A stretch of DNA of 64,000 nt from Aeromicrobium endophyticum (GCF_003586285.1 NZ_QUBR01000001.1:1116001-1180000); one strand, 5' to 3'. Counted from the stretch's first letter, positions 1-9,101 are shown. Translations and numbers: made by a program. The notes: a model not told the origin generated them from the sequence alone.

Positions 1-389
1 TCGCTCCAGTCCGAGCCTGATGCGACGCGGTAGCTGTAGTCGGTCGCCGGCTTCAGGCCCGTGACGGTCGCCGAGAAGTGCGGGAACGCGTTGTTGACCG
101 CCTTCTGCTGCTCGTAGCCCTTGACCACGCGTGCGGAGCCGCCCGCACTGGGGCGGATCTGGACCTTGGCCGTGCTGGCGGTCTCGGTGGCGCCCTGCCA
201 CGTGATGTTCTGCGAGGTCTCGGGCGTCTCGGTCGGGGTCAGGATGACCCGGGTCGGCTTCGGCGCCTCGTCGGCGGCCTGGGCGATGGTCGGTGCTGCC
301 AGCACGCCGCACGCCAGCGCGGGGGCGACGAGCAGCGAGGCGGTGCGCAGTCGGCGGCGGCCGATCGCGAGGGGCTGATTCAGGGGCAC
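1..389 (-). CDS. Secreted purple-acid-phosphatase-like protein, N-terminal part (gene runs off the window)
   Basis: Read on the minus strand from a GTG at 389 with a GAAGGA ribosome site a few bases upstream; 129 codons are open to the window edge. Residues 1-38 form a Sec signal peptide (basic start, Ala/Leu core, cleavage near AQA-AD). Then comes a beta-rich segment (ITWQGATETASTAKVQI, followed by FSATVTGLKPATDYSYRV) typical of the fibronectin/Ig-like N-terminal domain of purple acid phosphatases. The catalytic metallophosphoesterase domain would lie outside the window, so the enzyme call is inference; any secreted protein with an FnIII domain remains possible. Confidence 0.6.
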   Translation of the reverse strand, partial: MPLNQPLAIGRRRLRTASLLVAPALACGVLAAPTIAQAADEAPKPTRVILTPTETPETSQNITWQGATETASTAKVQIRPSAGGSARVVKGYEQQKAVNNAFPHFSATVTGLKPATDYSYRVASGSDWS

Positions 390-527
390 GGGAATCCTTC
401 GAGTCGGAACGGCAAGGCCTCCAGTCAGTCAGAACCGCCGCAACACGAGGTGAACGACGACGACGTGGGGGGTGGTTGCCTGGTGACCGTTGCGAGAACG
501 CTTGCAGCCACCGGGCAGGATCGATCC

Positions 528-932
528 ATGGACAGCATCACGATCGACGTCCGCACCGGTGGCTCGTCCGTCGTGCACGACCTCACCCGCGACTGCGCCG
601 CGTTCTGCCGCGACCGCGGCGACGGCCTGCTGCACGTGTTCGTGCCGCACGCCACCGCCGGCGTCGCGATCATCGAGACCGGCGCGGGCAGCGACGACGA
701 CCTGCTCACGGCCCTCGACGACCTGCTGCCGCGTGACGACCGCTGGGTGCACCAGCACGGCACGCCCGGGCACGGCCGCGACCACGTGGTGCCGGCCTTC
801 CTCGCCCCGTCGATGACGGTGCCCGTGCTGGGCGGACGCATGACGCTCGGCACGTGGCAGTCGGTGTGCCTCGTCGACACCAACGTCGACAACCCCGACC
901 GCCAGGTGCGCCTCAGCTTCCTGGCGGGCTAA
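528..932 (+). CDS. YjbQ/UPF0047 family protein (secondary thiamine-phosphate synthase type)
   Basis: A 134-residue protein, normal length for the YjbQ family. Family hallmarks are visible: an HATAGVAIIE block near residue 40 with following acidic residues, an H-x-GTPGHGRDHV block near 85, and the conserved GRMTLGTWQSVCLVD strand near 105. The family forms trimers with a histidine/aspartate site; E. coli YjbQ has weak thiamine-phosphate-synthase activity, but the true role is unsettled. The ATG at 528 is chosen because homology begins here; the reading frame is open upstream without family sequence. It is divergent from the secreted phosphatase-like gene. Confidence 0.85.
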   Translation: MDSITIDVRTGGSSVVHDLTRDCAAFCRDRGDGLLHVFVPHATAGVAIIETGAGSDDDLLTALDDLLPRDDRWVHQHGTPGHGRDHVVPAFLAPSMTVPVLGGRMTLGTWQSVCLVDTNVDNPDRQVRLSFLAG

Positions 933-948
933 CCTAGGCCCCACACGT

Positions 949-1013
949 CCGAGATGTCGGCACTTATGTGCCTGATTCCGGGTCGATCCCGTACACAAGT
1001 GCCGACATCTCGG
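949..1013. repeat. Long palindrome upstream of the DUF559 gene (copy 1)
   Basis: Perfect 17-bp arms, CCGAGATGTCGGCACTT at 949-965 and its reverse complement at 997-1013, separated by 31 nt. After one mismatch the pairing continues for a few bases, and the loop holds a small inner hairpin (CGGG-TCGAT-CCCG). An almost identical element with the same arm and loop length lies at 2017-2081, so the pair brackets the DUF559 gene. Confidence 0.9.
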
Positions 1014-1102
1014 GTGTCCCCAGGGCCTGCGGCCCTTCACGACCATCCACAGCACGCAGGGACGGCGTGGCGTGCAGCCCTCCCCGCAGGTGTCGTGGAC
1101 GG

Positions 1103-2056
1103 ATGCTCCTTCTTCTCCGACAACCATTCACCCGCCGCCAGGCCCGTGCCGCCGGCATCACCGATGCGCAGCTGCGGGGCGTCAGGTTCAGGCGGCTCTT
1201 TCGCGGGGTCCACGTCGCAGCCGACGTCGAGGTGACGCCCGAGCTGTGGATGCGCGCCGCAGTGGTCGCCTCGCCGCGCGATGCCGTCCTGAGCCACCTC
1301 ACCGCCCTCAGGCTCTACGGCCTGGAGCTTCGAGCGCTGTTCCCGCTCCACGTCTCGACCCGCACCCGCACGCACACCCGCCAGAAGGGCATCCGCCCTC
1401 ACCAGCGTGCCGCTCCCATCGCGACGAGGTCCGTGCGGGGACTGCCGGTCACGTCCCCGCTGCGGACCCTCGTCGACATCGCCACCAAGGTGACGACGAT
1501 CGAGCTCATCACAGCGGCGGAGCACCTCGTCCACCAAGGACTCGTCACGACCGCGCAGATCGGCGAGTACGCGACGGCCCGGCACCTCGACGGGGTGCAG
1601 CGGCTCCGGCGAGTGCTCGGGCGCATCCGCGAAGGCGTCGAGTCACCGCGCGAGACGATGTTGCGGCTCATGATCGTCTTCGCCCACCTGCCGGAGCCAC
1701 GCTGCAACGTCGACATCCGCGAAGCTGGAGGCTCATTCATCGCCCGGGGCGACCTCGTCTACGACCGGTTCCGGCTCGTCGTCGAGTACGACGGCTGGTA
1801 CCACGAGCGCAGCGCGGCCCAGCGCCAACGCGATCTGGGCCGACGCGAGCGCCTGGAGGCCGCCGGGTGGCGTGTCATCGTCGTCACGTCGGACGACATG
1901 AGGTCTCCCGAGCTGCTGGTCGGCCGCGTCCACCAGGCGTTGGTGTCACGCGGATACCTCGGCCCACGCCCGGTGTTCTCCGTCATGTGGTCACGCTGGT
2001 TTCCCGGTGCCCACGTCCGAGATGTCGGCACTTACATACCTGAATCAGCGGCGTAG
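1103..2056 (+). CDS. DUF559 (Vsr-like) endonuclease-fold protein with AbiEi-like N-terminus
   Basis: A 317-residue protein starting at ATG 1103 (GGACGG just upstream). Residues 5-75 resemble the winged-helix AbiEi antitoxin-type N-terminus (RQARAAGITDAQL, RRLFRGVH, DAVLSHLTALRLYGL). The C-terminal third has the DUF559 signature: ESPRETMLRLM, then RGDLVYDRFRLVVEYDGWYH and an RR-LEAAGWRVIVVT strand, a PD-(D/E)XK-type fold related to Vsr and DUF2726 nucleases. Such proteins are common in actinomycetes, usually orphan, with no proven function. The last dozen codons are written by the downstream palindrome, so the element lies across the 3' end. Nuclease activity and target are not known. Confidence 0.75.
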   Translation: MLLLLRQPFTRRQARAAGITDAQLRGVRFRRLFRGVHVAADVEVTPELWMRAAVVASPRDAVLSHLTALRLYGLELRALFPLHVSTRTRTHTRQKGIRPHQRAAPIATRSVRGLPVTSPLRTLVDIATKVTTIELITAAEHLVHQGLVTTAQIGEYATARHLDGVQRLRRVLGRIREGVESPRETMLRLMIVFAHLPEPRCNVDIREAGGSFIARGDLVYDRFRLVVEYDGWYHERSAAQRQRDLGRRERLEAAGWRVIVVTSDDMRSPELLVGRVHQALVSRGYLGPRPVFSVMWSRWFPGAHVRDVGTYIPESAA

Positions 2057-2081
2057 ACCGATGAAAGTGCCGACATCTCGG
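2017..2081. repeat. Long palindrome at the 3' end of the DUF559 gene (copy 2)
   Basis: The same 17-bp arms as the element at 949-1013 (2017-2033 and 2065-2081) with an identical 31-nt loop length and a recognisably related loop (TACCTGAATC against TGCCTGATTC). It encodes the C-terminus of the DUF559 protein and ends 1 nt before the stop codon of the convergent HAD gene. It may also serve as a bidirectional terminator. Confidence 0.9.
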
Positions 2082-2082
2082 T

Positions 2083-2865
2083 TCAGAGGTACGTGGCCAG
2101 CTCGGCGGCCAGGCCGTCGTCCTCGACCGTGCCCGTGACGGCGTCGGCGACGTCCTTCAGGGCGTCGGGGCTCTGGCCCATCGCGACGCCGCGGCCGGCC
2201 CACTGCAGCATCTCGAGGTCGTTGTTGCCGTCACCGACCGCCAGGACGTCCGCCGGCTCGATGCCGAGACGCTCGCACACGACGTCGAGCCCGGACGCCT
2301 TGCTGACGCCCTCGGGCGCCAGGTCGAGCCAGGCCGAGTAGCCGATGAAGTAGTTGGTGCCCTCGAGACCCAGGTCGTGGACGATCGCGGTGAACTCGGC
2401 CGGCGTGTGATCGGTCGAGCGGATCACGACACGCGTGACCGGGTCGGCGATCAGGCGCTCGACGTCGTCGATGACGAACTGGCCGGCGAACTCGGTCTCG
2501 GGGAACGGCCGGTTGACCCGGAACCCCGTGCCGACCTGCTCGACCGCGACGATCGCGTCGGGCACCTGCTCGAGCACGCGGCGCACCGCGGCGCTGGCGT
2601 CGAAGGTCACCGAGTGGATGACGTCGACGGGGTCGTAGGTGAACACCACCGCACCGTTGCTCGCCACTGCGATGCCCTCGGTGAAGCCGAGCTTGCCGGC
2701 GGTGTCCATGACGCCCGAGATCGCGCGGCCCGTGGAGATGACCGTCTCGATCCCGGAGTCGCGGATCGCGACCACGGCCTCGCGGACGGCATCGCTGAGC
2801 TCGTTGTCGCCGTTGACGATCGTCCCGTCGACGTCGAGCGCGACGAGCTTGGGCGTCCAGGTCAC
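2083..2865 (-). CDS. HAD-superfamily Cof-type hydrolase
   Basis: A 260-residue protein with the HAD motifs of the Cof/IIB subclass: DVDGT with nucleophile Asp near residue 11, a STGR motif II near 45, a lysine in GVSKASGL near 190, and GDGNNDLEM motif IV near 213. The large cap between motifs II and III is typical of sugar-phosphate or flavin-phosphate phosphatases; the substrate cannot be read from sequence. Its start lies 7 nt after the stop of serS on the same strand, so the two are probably co-transcribed, serS first. Confidence 0.85.
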   Translation of the reverse strand: MTWTPKLVALDVDGTIVNGDNELSDAVREAVVAIRDSGIETVISTGRAISGVMDTAGKLGFTEGIAVASNGAVVFTYDPVDVIHSVTFDASAAVRRVLEQVPDAIVAVEQVGTGFRVNRPFPETEFAGQFVIDDVERLIADPVTRVVIRSTDHTPAEFTAIVHDLGLEGTNYFIGYSAWLDLAPEGVSKASGLDVVCERLGIEPADVLAVGDGNNDLEMLQWAGRGVAMGQSPDALKDVADAVTGTVEDDGLAAELATYL

Positions 2866-2872
2866 GGGCGCC

Positions 2873-4147
2873 TCATGCCAGCGGCCTGAGGACCTCGCCG
2901 AGCAGGGGGTGCAGCGCCGCCGGGAGGCGCACCGACCCGTCCTCCTGCTGACCGTTCTCGAGGATCGCGATGATGGTGCGGGTCATGGCGCACAGCGTGC
3001 CGTTGAGCGTCGCCGCCGGGGTGGTCGCGCCCTCCTCGGCCCGCACGCGGATGTCGAGCCGCCGCGCCTGGAACTCGGTGGTGTTGGACGCCGACGAGAC
3101 CTCGCGGTACTTGCCCTGCGTGGGGATCCACGCCTCGCAGTCGAACTTGCGGATGGCCGACAGCCCGAGGTCGCCCGAGGCGACGTCGATGACGCGGTAC
3201 GGCAGCTCGAGCGCGTCGAGCCACGCCTTCTCCCAGCCCAGGATGCGCTGGTGCTCGGCGTACGACTCCTCGAGCGTCGTGTAGACGAACATCTCGACCT
3301 TGTCGAACCAGTGGACGCGGAAGATGCCCTTGGTGTCCTTGCCGTACGAGCCGGCCTCGCGGCGGTAGCAGGGGCTGAACGCCGCGTAGCGACGCGGCAG
3401 CGACCCCGCGTCGAGGATCTCGTCGGAGTGGTAGGCCGCCAGCGCCACCTCGGACGTGCCGACGAGGTAGAGGTCGTCCTTCTCGAGGTAGTAGACGTCC
3501 TCGGCGCCGCCCTGGCCCAGGTAGCCCGTGCCCTCCATGGCGCTGGGCTTGACCAGCGCCGGCGGGATCATGGGCGTGAAGCCCCACTCGGCGGCCTTGC
3601 TCATGGCCAGCTGCGTGAGCGCCAGCTCGAGCTGCGCGCCGACACCGGTGAGGAAGTAGAAGCGCGAGCCGCTGACCTTGACGCCACGCTCGACGTCGAT
3701 CGCGCCGAGCATCTGGCCCAGCTCGAGGTGGTCGCGGGGCTCGAAGCCCTCGGCGGCGAAGTCACGCGGCGTGCCGATGGTCTCGAGCACGACGAAGTCG
3801 TCCTCGCCGCCCTGCGGGGCGTCCTCGGAGGCCAGGTTGGGCAACGACCTGAGCAGGCGGTCGAAGGTCGCGGACGCCTCGCCCTGCGTGGCCTCGGCGT
3901 CCTTGACCTGCTGGCTGAGCTCCTTGGTGCGCGCGAGCAGCTGCTGCTTCTCGTCGCCCTGGGCCTTCGGGATGAGCTTGCCGAGGTTCTTCTGCTCACC
4001 GCGCAGGGCCTCGAAGGCCGCGATGGACGATCGTCGCTGCTCGTCGGCGGCGACGAGCTCGTCGACCACGTCGGTGGACAGCTGGCGGCGCCGCTGGGCG
4101 GCCCGCACGACATCGGGGTCGTCTCTCACGATTCGGGGGTCGATCAC
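2873..4147 (-). CDS. serS: Seryl-tRNA synthetase
   Basis: A 424-residue class II aminoacyl-tRNA synthetase, full length. The N-terminal ~110 residues form the tRNA-binding coiled coil ([24 protein letters not shown] and following charged helix). The catalytic core shows [15 protein letters not shown], motif 2 ([20 protein letters not shown] followed by RVHWFDKVE), and the ending [19 protein letters not shown] with motif 3 (LPAALHPLL). The start is a GTG at 4147 giving [12 protein letters not shown], the usual SerRS beginning. Essential housekeeping gene, cytoplasmic. Confidence 0.98.
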   Translation of the reverse strand: MIDPRIVRDDPDVVRAAQRRRQLSTDVVDELVAADEQRRSSIAAFEALRGEQKNLGKLIPKAQGDEKQQLLARTKELSQQVKDAEATQGEASATFDRLLRSLPNLASEDAPQGGEDDFVVLETIGTPRDFAAEGFEPRDHLELGQMLGAIDVERGVKVSGSRFYFLTGVGAQLELALTQLAMSKAAEWGFTPMIPPALVKPSAMEGTGYLGQGGAEDVYYLEKDDLYLVGTSEVALAAYHSDEILDAGSLPRRYAAFSPCYRREAGSYGKDTKGIFRVHWFDKVEMFVYTTLEESYAEHQRILGWEKAWLDALELPYRVIDVASGDLGLSAIRKFDCEAWIPTQGKYREVSSASNTTEFQARRLDIRVRAEEGATTPAATLNGTLCAMTRTIIAILENGQQEDGSVRLPAALHPLLGEVLRPLA

Positions 4148-4219
4148 GCCGTCAGCCTATCGTCCGGCACGACGGCCTCCTGCGGTCCATTAGAGTTGGT
4201 CGACCCCTGAGGAGGAGCC

Positions 4220-5827
4220 ATGTCGTTCGACCTGCGTCGCGCCGAGCCCGGTCGACCGTCCGTCATCACCTGGCTCGTCGCCGTCCCCGCCGTCGTGTTC
4301 GCCTTCGTCACCGTCGCGGTGGCCACCGACACCAGCGCCGTCCTGCGCCTCGACGCCCGCGTCGCCGACCGCGCCTACGACGTCACCGCCGGCCACCCGG
4401 GCCTCGTCTCGTTCCTCGACGCGGTCGCGATCGTCTTCAGCAACCTGTCGGCCGCGATCGCCCTGGCGCTGGTCGCGCTGTACGCGTTGCTGCAGCGCGA
4501 GCGGGCCGTCGCGGTCTGGATCGTGCTCAGCGGCGTCGCGGCGATCGGCGGCAACGCCCTGCTCAAGCTGGCGTTCACGCGCACGCGCCCGTCCTTCGAC
4601 GAGCCGCTCTACGAGATCGGCGGCTACTCGTTCCCGAGCGGGCACTCCGCCGGCGCGGCGATGTTCTTCACCGTCGCCATCCTGGTGACGATCGTGCTCA
4701 CCGGACGCGGCTGGCGCCGGCGCATCCTCATCACCGTCTTCGTGCTGCTGGCCGTCGGCGTCGGGGCCAGCCGGGTGTTCCTCGGCGTGCACTACCTGAG
4801 CGACGTCGTGGGCGGCCTCGCCTTCGGCATGGCCGTCACGATGGGGCTGTGGGTGCTGGTGGTCAGCAGCCGCACCCGCCTGCCGCACGACCTGGCCGTC
4901 ATCACCGGCTCCGGACGCAAGCGGGCCGCGGTCGTCATCAACCCGTCCAAGGTGGGCGACGTCGAGGAGTTCAAGGCCCGCGTGCGGGCCGTCGCCGAGA
5001 TCTCGGGCTGGACCGAGCCGATCTGGTTCGAGACGACGATCGAGGACCCGGGCCACGGCCAGGCCAATGCCGCGCTGCACGAGGAGGTCGACCTCATCGT
5101 GGCCGCCGGCGGCGACGGCACGGTGCGCGCCGTGTGCGAAGAGGTCGCCCGCACCGGCACGGCCGTCGGCATCCTGCCCCACGGCACCGGCAACCTGCTG
5201 GCCCGCAACCTCGGCATCCCGCTCAACACCCGCGACGCCCTCGACGTCGCCTTCGGTGGCCAGGACCGCGCGATCGACCTCTCGACGCTCGAGACCGACT
5301 CGGGCGCCAACACGACGTTCCTGGTGATGGCCGGGCTCGGCATGGACGCGGCCATCATGACCGGCGTCAACGACCAGCTCAAGAGCAAGGTCGGCTGGCT
5401 GGCCTACTTCGTCAGCGGCGTCAAGGCGGCCCGGTTCCCGGCGATGAAGGTCAAGATCAAGGTCGACGACGGCGAGTACCGCAAGTTCCGCGCCCGCACC
5501 GTCGTGGTCGGCAACGTCGGCTTCCTGCAGGGCGGCATCCCGCTGCTGCCCGACGCGCAGATCGACGACGGCAAGCTCGACGTCGTGGTCATCGCGCCCA
5601 AGCGCTTCATCGGCTGGCTCGCGATCATCGTCCGCGTCGTCGGGCGCCAGAAGCGCACCAACGAGCGCCTCGACCGCCTGACCGGCAGCACCGTCGTCAT
5701 CAAGGCCGAGAAGCCGATGCCGATGCAGCTGGACGGCGACCCCGTCGGCGAGGGCCAGGAGATCCGTGCGACGGTGCAGCCCGGCGTGCTGCTCGTCCGG
5801 GTGCCCGTCGCCCCCAAGCCCGCCTGA
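4220..5827 (+). CDS. Fused PAP2 phosphatase / diacylglycerol-kinase-family lipid kinase
   Basis: A 535-residue fusion. Residues 1-220 are a six-helix PAP2 phosphatase with all three motifs: KLAFTRTRP near 118, PSGHSAGA near 137, and SRVFLGVHYLSDVVGG near 184. Residues 235-535 are a diacylglycerol-kinase catalytic domain with GGDGTVRAVCEE near 296 and GILPHGTGNLLARNLGIP near 312. The two halves would act on membrane lipids in opposite directions, phosphatidic-acid or prenyl-phosphate dephosphorylation and lipid phosphorylation; the actual substrate is unknown. The ATG at 4220 follows GAGGAG, a strong ribosome site. Divergent from serS. Confidence 0.9.
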   Translation: MSFDLRRAEPGRPSVITWLVAVPAVVFAFVTVAVATDTSAVLRLDARVADRAYDVTAGHPGLVSFLDAVAIVFSNLSAAIALALVALYALLQRERAVAVWIVLSGVAAIGGNALLKLAFTRTRPSFDEPLYEIGGYSFPSGHSAGAAMFFTVAILVTIVLTGRGWRRRILITVFVLLAVGVGASRVFLGVHYLSDVVGGLAFGMAVTMGLWVLVVSSRTRLPHDLAVITGSGRKRAAVVINPSKVGDVEEFKARVRAVAEISGWTEPIWFETTIEDPGHGQANAALHEEVDLIVAAGGDGTVRAVCEEVARTGTAVGILPHGTGNLLARNLGIPLNTRDALDVAFGGQDRAIDLSTLETDSGANTTFLVMAGLGMDAAIMTGVNDQLKSKVGWLAYFVSGVKAARFPAMKVKIKVDDGEYRKFRARTVVVGNVGFLQGGIPLLPDAQIDDGKLDVVVIAPKRFIGWLAIIVRVVGRQKRTNERLDRLTGSTVVIKAEKPMPMQLDGDPVGEGQEIRATVQPGVLLVRVPVAPKPA

Positions 5828-5940
5828 GCAGGACGTCCTCGGCGCGGACAGCCGTTCTCCGTCGAAGCAGCCCGTCCCGGCCACATCCGTGAAACGATCC
5901 TCCGAGCGGTGAGCCTGCCGTGCCTACTCGGAGGACCACT

Positions 5941-7968
5941 GTGAAGACCCACTCCCGCCTGCTTGGCCTGCCCGTCGCCGCCCTGATCGCCGGCACCCTC
6001 GCCGTCGCCGCCCCCGCTCAGGCGGCGGACCCCGGCACGGTGTCCAAGGACGGTCTCGTCTACACGCTGCAGCCGGACGGCACCGCGTCCGTCGCGCAAG
6101 AACGCTTCGTCGGCGGAGCCGTGCTCATCCCGCCGACCGTGTCGATCGACGGGGCGGAGCGCGATGTGACGACGATCGCCGACGGTGGCTTCAAGGGGAG
6201 GTACGTCCCTCGGCTGCACCTGGGGCAGAAGGTGACGACGATCGGTGACGAGGCCTTCGCCGACGCCCAGCTCGGCGACGTCATCCTCCCGGCGAGCGTG
6301 ACGACGATCGGCGCGGACGCCTTCGACGGCAACCCCGGCCTGACGACCGCCACCTTCCTCGGCGCTCCGCCTGCCATCGTGCCGGCCGGCGACGATGGCT
6401 CGTTCGGCCCCGGGCGCGACGACCTGACCCTCCGGTTCCCGGCCGGACTCGACGAGGACGTCGCCACGCCCGGATACACGAAGCCGACGTGGAAGGGCTA
6501 TCGATCGGCCCACAGCCCCGCGTCCGTCACGACTGCCGATGGCATCACCTATGCCGAGAACGCTGCCGGCGACGCAACCGCTGTCAGCTACACCGGAGCC
6601 GGAGGCACGATCGCCATCCCGTCCACGGTGACGATCGACGACGCCGCTCGCGACGTCACGACGATCGCCGACGGGGTGTTCGAGCAGCAGAAGCTGACGG
6701 GCCTCTCCCTCGGTGATCACATCGAGTCTGTCGGCGCCTACGCGTTCAGCGAGAACGACCTGGGACCCGTGGTCCTGCCGGAAAGCGTCGAGACCATTGG
6801 CGAAGGAGCCTTCTTCGCCTCCAGGATCACCGCCTTGACACTCGGTGGCCGGATCTCCACGATCGGGCGCATCGCCTTCTCGACCAACGACTTCCCCTCG
6901 CTGTCCCTGCGCGGCAGCGCCGCCGGCACGACCGTCGGCGACAGCGCCTTCCAGGAGTCCAGGATCAGTCAGCTCACCCTCGGGCGAGGCATCACGAGCA
7001 TCGGTGACTACGCCTTCTACAACAACTACGTCCCGGACATCGTCGTCCCGGCAGGCGTCACCTCCATCGGTGCCAACGCGTTCAACCAGAACTTCAGCCG
7101 AAGCCTCGTCCTGGGCGAGGGCCTCGTCATCATCGGCTCCGGGGCATTCGGCGAGAACCAGATCACCGACGTGACCATCCCGGCATCGGTACGGGAGATC
7201 GGTGGTGGGGCGTTCTCGGAGGCCCTCCGATCAGCGACCCTGCTCGGTCCGCCGCCGCAGGTCGAGGCTGGCGACAGCCCGTCGTACGACTTCTCCTTCG
7301 GACCCGGCAGCGGCCCCGTCGTCCTGTCCGTGCCGGCCGCCTTCGCCGCGTCCACGACCCGGCCCGACGGCTACACCGTCCCCGTCTGGCAGGGGTACTC
7401 GACCGTCTTCTTCGGCCCGTCGGCCGCCGCTCCGGCGCCGGCACCGACCGCGACTCCCACCGCGTCGATCACGGGCACCGCCCGTGAGGGACGCACCCTG
7501 ACGGCCGGCACCGGTCTGCCCGCCGGCACCGCCGCGACGTTCCGCTGGAAGGCCGACGGCCGGACGATCAAGGGTGCGACCGGCCCGGCGCTGAAGCTGG
7601 GCAAGAAGCAAGCGGCTCGTCGCGTCACGGTGACCGTCACCGCCGCCGGCAAGGTCTCCGCCTCGGGGGCCACCGCCGTCGTCACGTCGAAGCGCGCTCG
7701 CCTGGTCGTCAGCCCCACGCGCATCGGCCGGCGCGACGCCTTCCGCGTCACCGCCGTCGGCCTGCGCAAGGACCAGAAGATCCGTGTCTGGCTCGGCGGG
7801 CGCCGCGTCGTCATCGGCAAGGCCGACCGCCGCGGCGTCGTCGACCGCACCGTCCGCTTCACCAAGGCGACCGACGCCGGCAAGCGCCGCGTCCGCGTCT
7901 CGGGCTACTCCGCCAAGGACAAGCGGACCTACACCGTCACCAGGACCGTCCGCTACCTGTCGCGCTGA
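5941..7968 (+). CDS. Secreted BspA-type leucine-rich-repeat protein with Ig-like C-terminus
   Basis: A 675-residue protein from GTG 5941, chosen because GGAGG (5930-5934) sits 6 nt upstream; an in-frame GTG at 5920 lacks a site. It opens with a signal peptide (VAALIAGTLAVAAPAQAA). Residues ~30-500 carry repeated LRR_5 units of the form VTTIGDEAFADAQLGDVILP and SVETIGEGAFFASRITALTL, with a duplicated DUF-like beta module (TVTIDDAARDVTTIADGVF). A Pro/Ala linker (PAPTATPTASITG) leads to one or two Ig-like domains ending very basic. No sortase motif or membrane anchor is seen, so it is probably secreted or wall-associated by charge. Ligand unknown. Confidence 0.8.
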   Translation: MKTHSRLLGLPVAALIAGTLAVAAPAQAADPGTVSKDGLVYTLQPDGTASVAQERFVGGAVLIPPTVSIDGAERDVTTIADGGFKGRYVPRLHLGQKVTTIGDEAFADAQLGDVILPASVTTIGADAFDGNPGLTTATFLGAPPAIVPAGDDGSFGPGRDDLTLRFPAGLDEDVATPGYTKPTWKGYRSAHSPASVTTADGITYAENAAGDATAVSYTGAGGTIAIPSTVTIDDAARDVTTIADGVFEQQKLTGLSLGDHIESVGAYAFSENDLGPVVLPESVETIGEGAFFASRITALTLGGRISTIGRIAFSTNDFPSLSLRGSAAGTTVGDSAFQESRISQLTLGRGITSIGDYAFYNNYVPDIVVPAGVTSIGANAFNQNFSRSLVLGEGLVIIGSGAFGENQITDVTIPASVREIGGGAFSEALRSATLLGPPPQVEAGDSPSYDFSFGPGSGPVVLSVPAAFAASTTRPDGYTVPVWQGYSTVFFGPSAAAPAPAPTATPTASITGTAREGRTLTAGTGLPAGTAATFRWKADGRTIKGATGPALKLGKKQAARRVTVTVTAAGKVSASGATAVVTSKRARLVVSPTRIGRRDAFRVTAVGLRKDQKIRVWLGGRRVVIGKADRRGVVDRTVRFTKATDAGKRRVRVSGYSAKDKRTYTVTRTVRYLSR

Positions 7969-7977
7969 ACCCGACCA

Positions 7978-8046
7978 CCCCGCGATGTGTGACGTCGTGC
8001 CCCGGTCGGACCGACGGACCGGGGCAGGACGTCACACGTCGCGGGG
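7978..8046. terminator. Very long hairpin between convergent genes
   Basis: Arms of 30 nt (7978-8007 and 8017-8046) pair with only two mismatches around a 9-nt loop. It begins 10 nt after the LRR-protein stop and runs 15 nt into the 3' end of the convergent adenosine deaminase gene. Position suits a bidirectional terminator, but there is no T-tract and the length resembles the other palindromic repeats in the window. Confidence 0.75.
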
Positions 8047-9066
8047 GGCTGGGGCGAGGTAGGCGTCGATCTCGCCGAGGATCGCGTTCTTGACGTCGTC
8101 CGGGGCGAACGACTGACGCACGCCGGCACGGGCGAGCTCGCCGACACCCGCGTCGCTGAGCCCGAGCAGGTTGCGGGCCACCTCGTACTCGTCGACCAGG
8201 GTCGTGCCGAACATCGGCGGGTCGTCGGAGTTGATCGACACGGGCACCCCGGCCGCGACGAGCGTCGGCAGCGGGTGGACGTCCATCGACGCCACCGACC
8301 GCGTGCGGACGTTGGACGTCGGGCTGATCTCGAGCGGGATGCGGTGCTCGGCGAGGTACGCCATGAGCGCCGGGTCCTGCGCCGCCGCGATGCCGTGACC
8401 GATGCGCTCGGCCCCCAGTGACTCGATCGCGTCCCAGATGGTCTGCGGACCGGTCGACTCCCCCGCGTGCGGCAGGGAGTGCAGGCCCGCGGCGCGCGCC
8501 TGGTCGAAGTGCGGCTTGAACTGCGGACGCGGGACGCCGATCTCGGGGCCGCCGAGGCCGAACCCGATCAGCCCGTCGGGCTGCAGGCGCAGGGCGGTGT
8601 CGAGGGTGACGTCGGCGGCGGGGACGCCCGACTCGCCGGGGATGTCGAAGATCCAGCGCATCGTGATGCCGAAGTCGGCCTCGGCGCGACGCCGGGCATC
8701 CTCAAGCGCCTCGCAGTACGCCTCGGCGCTGATGCCGACCGCGATAGAGGTGTACGGCGTGCACGTCAGCTCGACGTAGCGGACGTTCTGCGCGGCCAGG
8801 TCGCGGGCGACGTCGTGCGTCAGCGTCCAGAGGTCGTCAGGGGTGCGCAACAGGTCGACGACCGACAGGTAGACCTCGATGAAGTGGGCGAAGTCGGTGA
8901 AGGTGAAGAAGTCGGCCAAGGCGTCCGGATCGGTCGGCACCGAGGTCGAGCCCGCATGCCGCTGGGCGAGCTCGGCGACGGTGCCCATCGAGGCGGACCC
9001 GACGTGGTGGACGTGCAGCTCGGCCTTCGGCAGGCCCAGGGAGAATGCAGTGCGCTGGAGAACCAT
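8032..9066 (-). CDS. Adenosine deaminase family protein
   Basis: A 344-residue protein of the metal-dependent adenosine/AMP deaminase family from ATG 9066. Motifs in order: KAELHVHHVGS (metal ligands; HVHH replaces the more common HLHL), HAGE near residue 200 with the catalytic Glu, RIGHG near 222, ISPTSNVRT near 255, and SINSDDPPMFG near 283 with the metal-binding Asp. This version of the motifs is common in actinobacterial adenosine deaminases; adenine or aminodeoxyfutalosine deaminase activity cannot be excluded. Cytoplasmic purine salvage is expected. Its last codons lie inside the long hairpin at 7978-8046. Confidence 0.85.
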   Translation of the reverse strand: MVLQRTAFSLGLPKAELHVHHVGSASMGTVAELAQRHAGSTSVPTDPDALADFFTFTDFAHFIEVYLSVVDLLRTPDDLWTLTHDVARDLAAQNVRYVELTCTPYTSIAVGISAEAYCEALEDARRRAEADFGITMRWIFDIPGESGVPAADVTLDTALRLQPDGLIGFGLGGPEIGVPRPQFKPHFDQARAAGLHSLPHAGESTGPQTIWDAIESLGAERIGHGIAAAQDPALMAYLAEHRIPLEISPTSNVRTRSVASMDVHPLPTLVAAGVPVSINSDDPPMFGTTLVDEYEVARNLLGLSDAGVGELARAGVRQSFAPDDVKNAILGEIDAYLAPAPRDV

Positions 9067-9101
9067 GCCCCGACGATAGCGGCGGCCGGGGTTGGTGCAG
9101 G

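Noticed and set aside
3600..5884. Long open frames antisense to serS and the PAP2-kinase gene (over 500 codons)
   Set aside because: Composition is Arg/Ala/Gly/Asp repeats typical of antisense frames in high-GC genes, with no domains; the sense genes are unambiguous.
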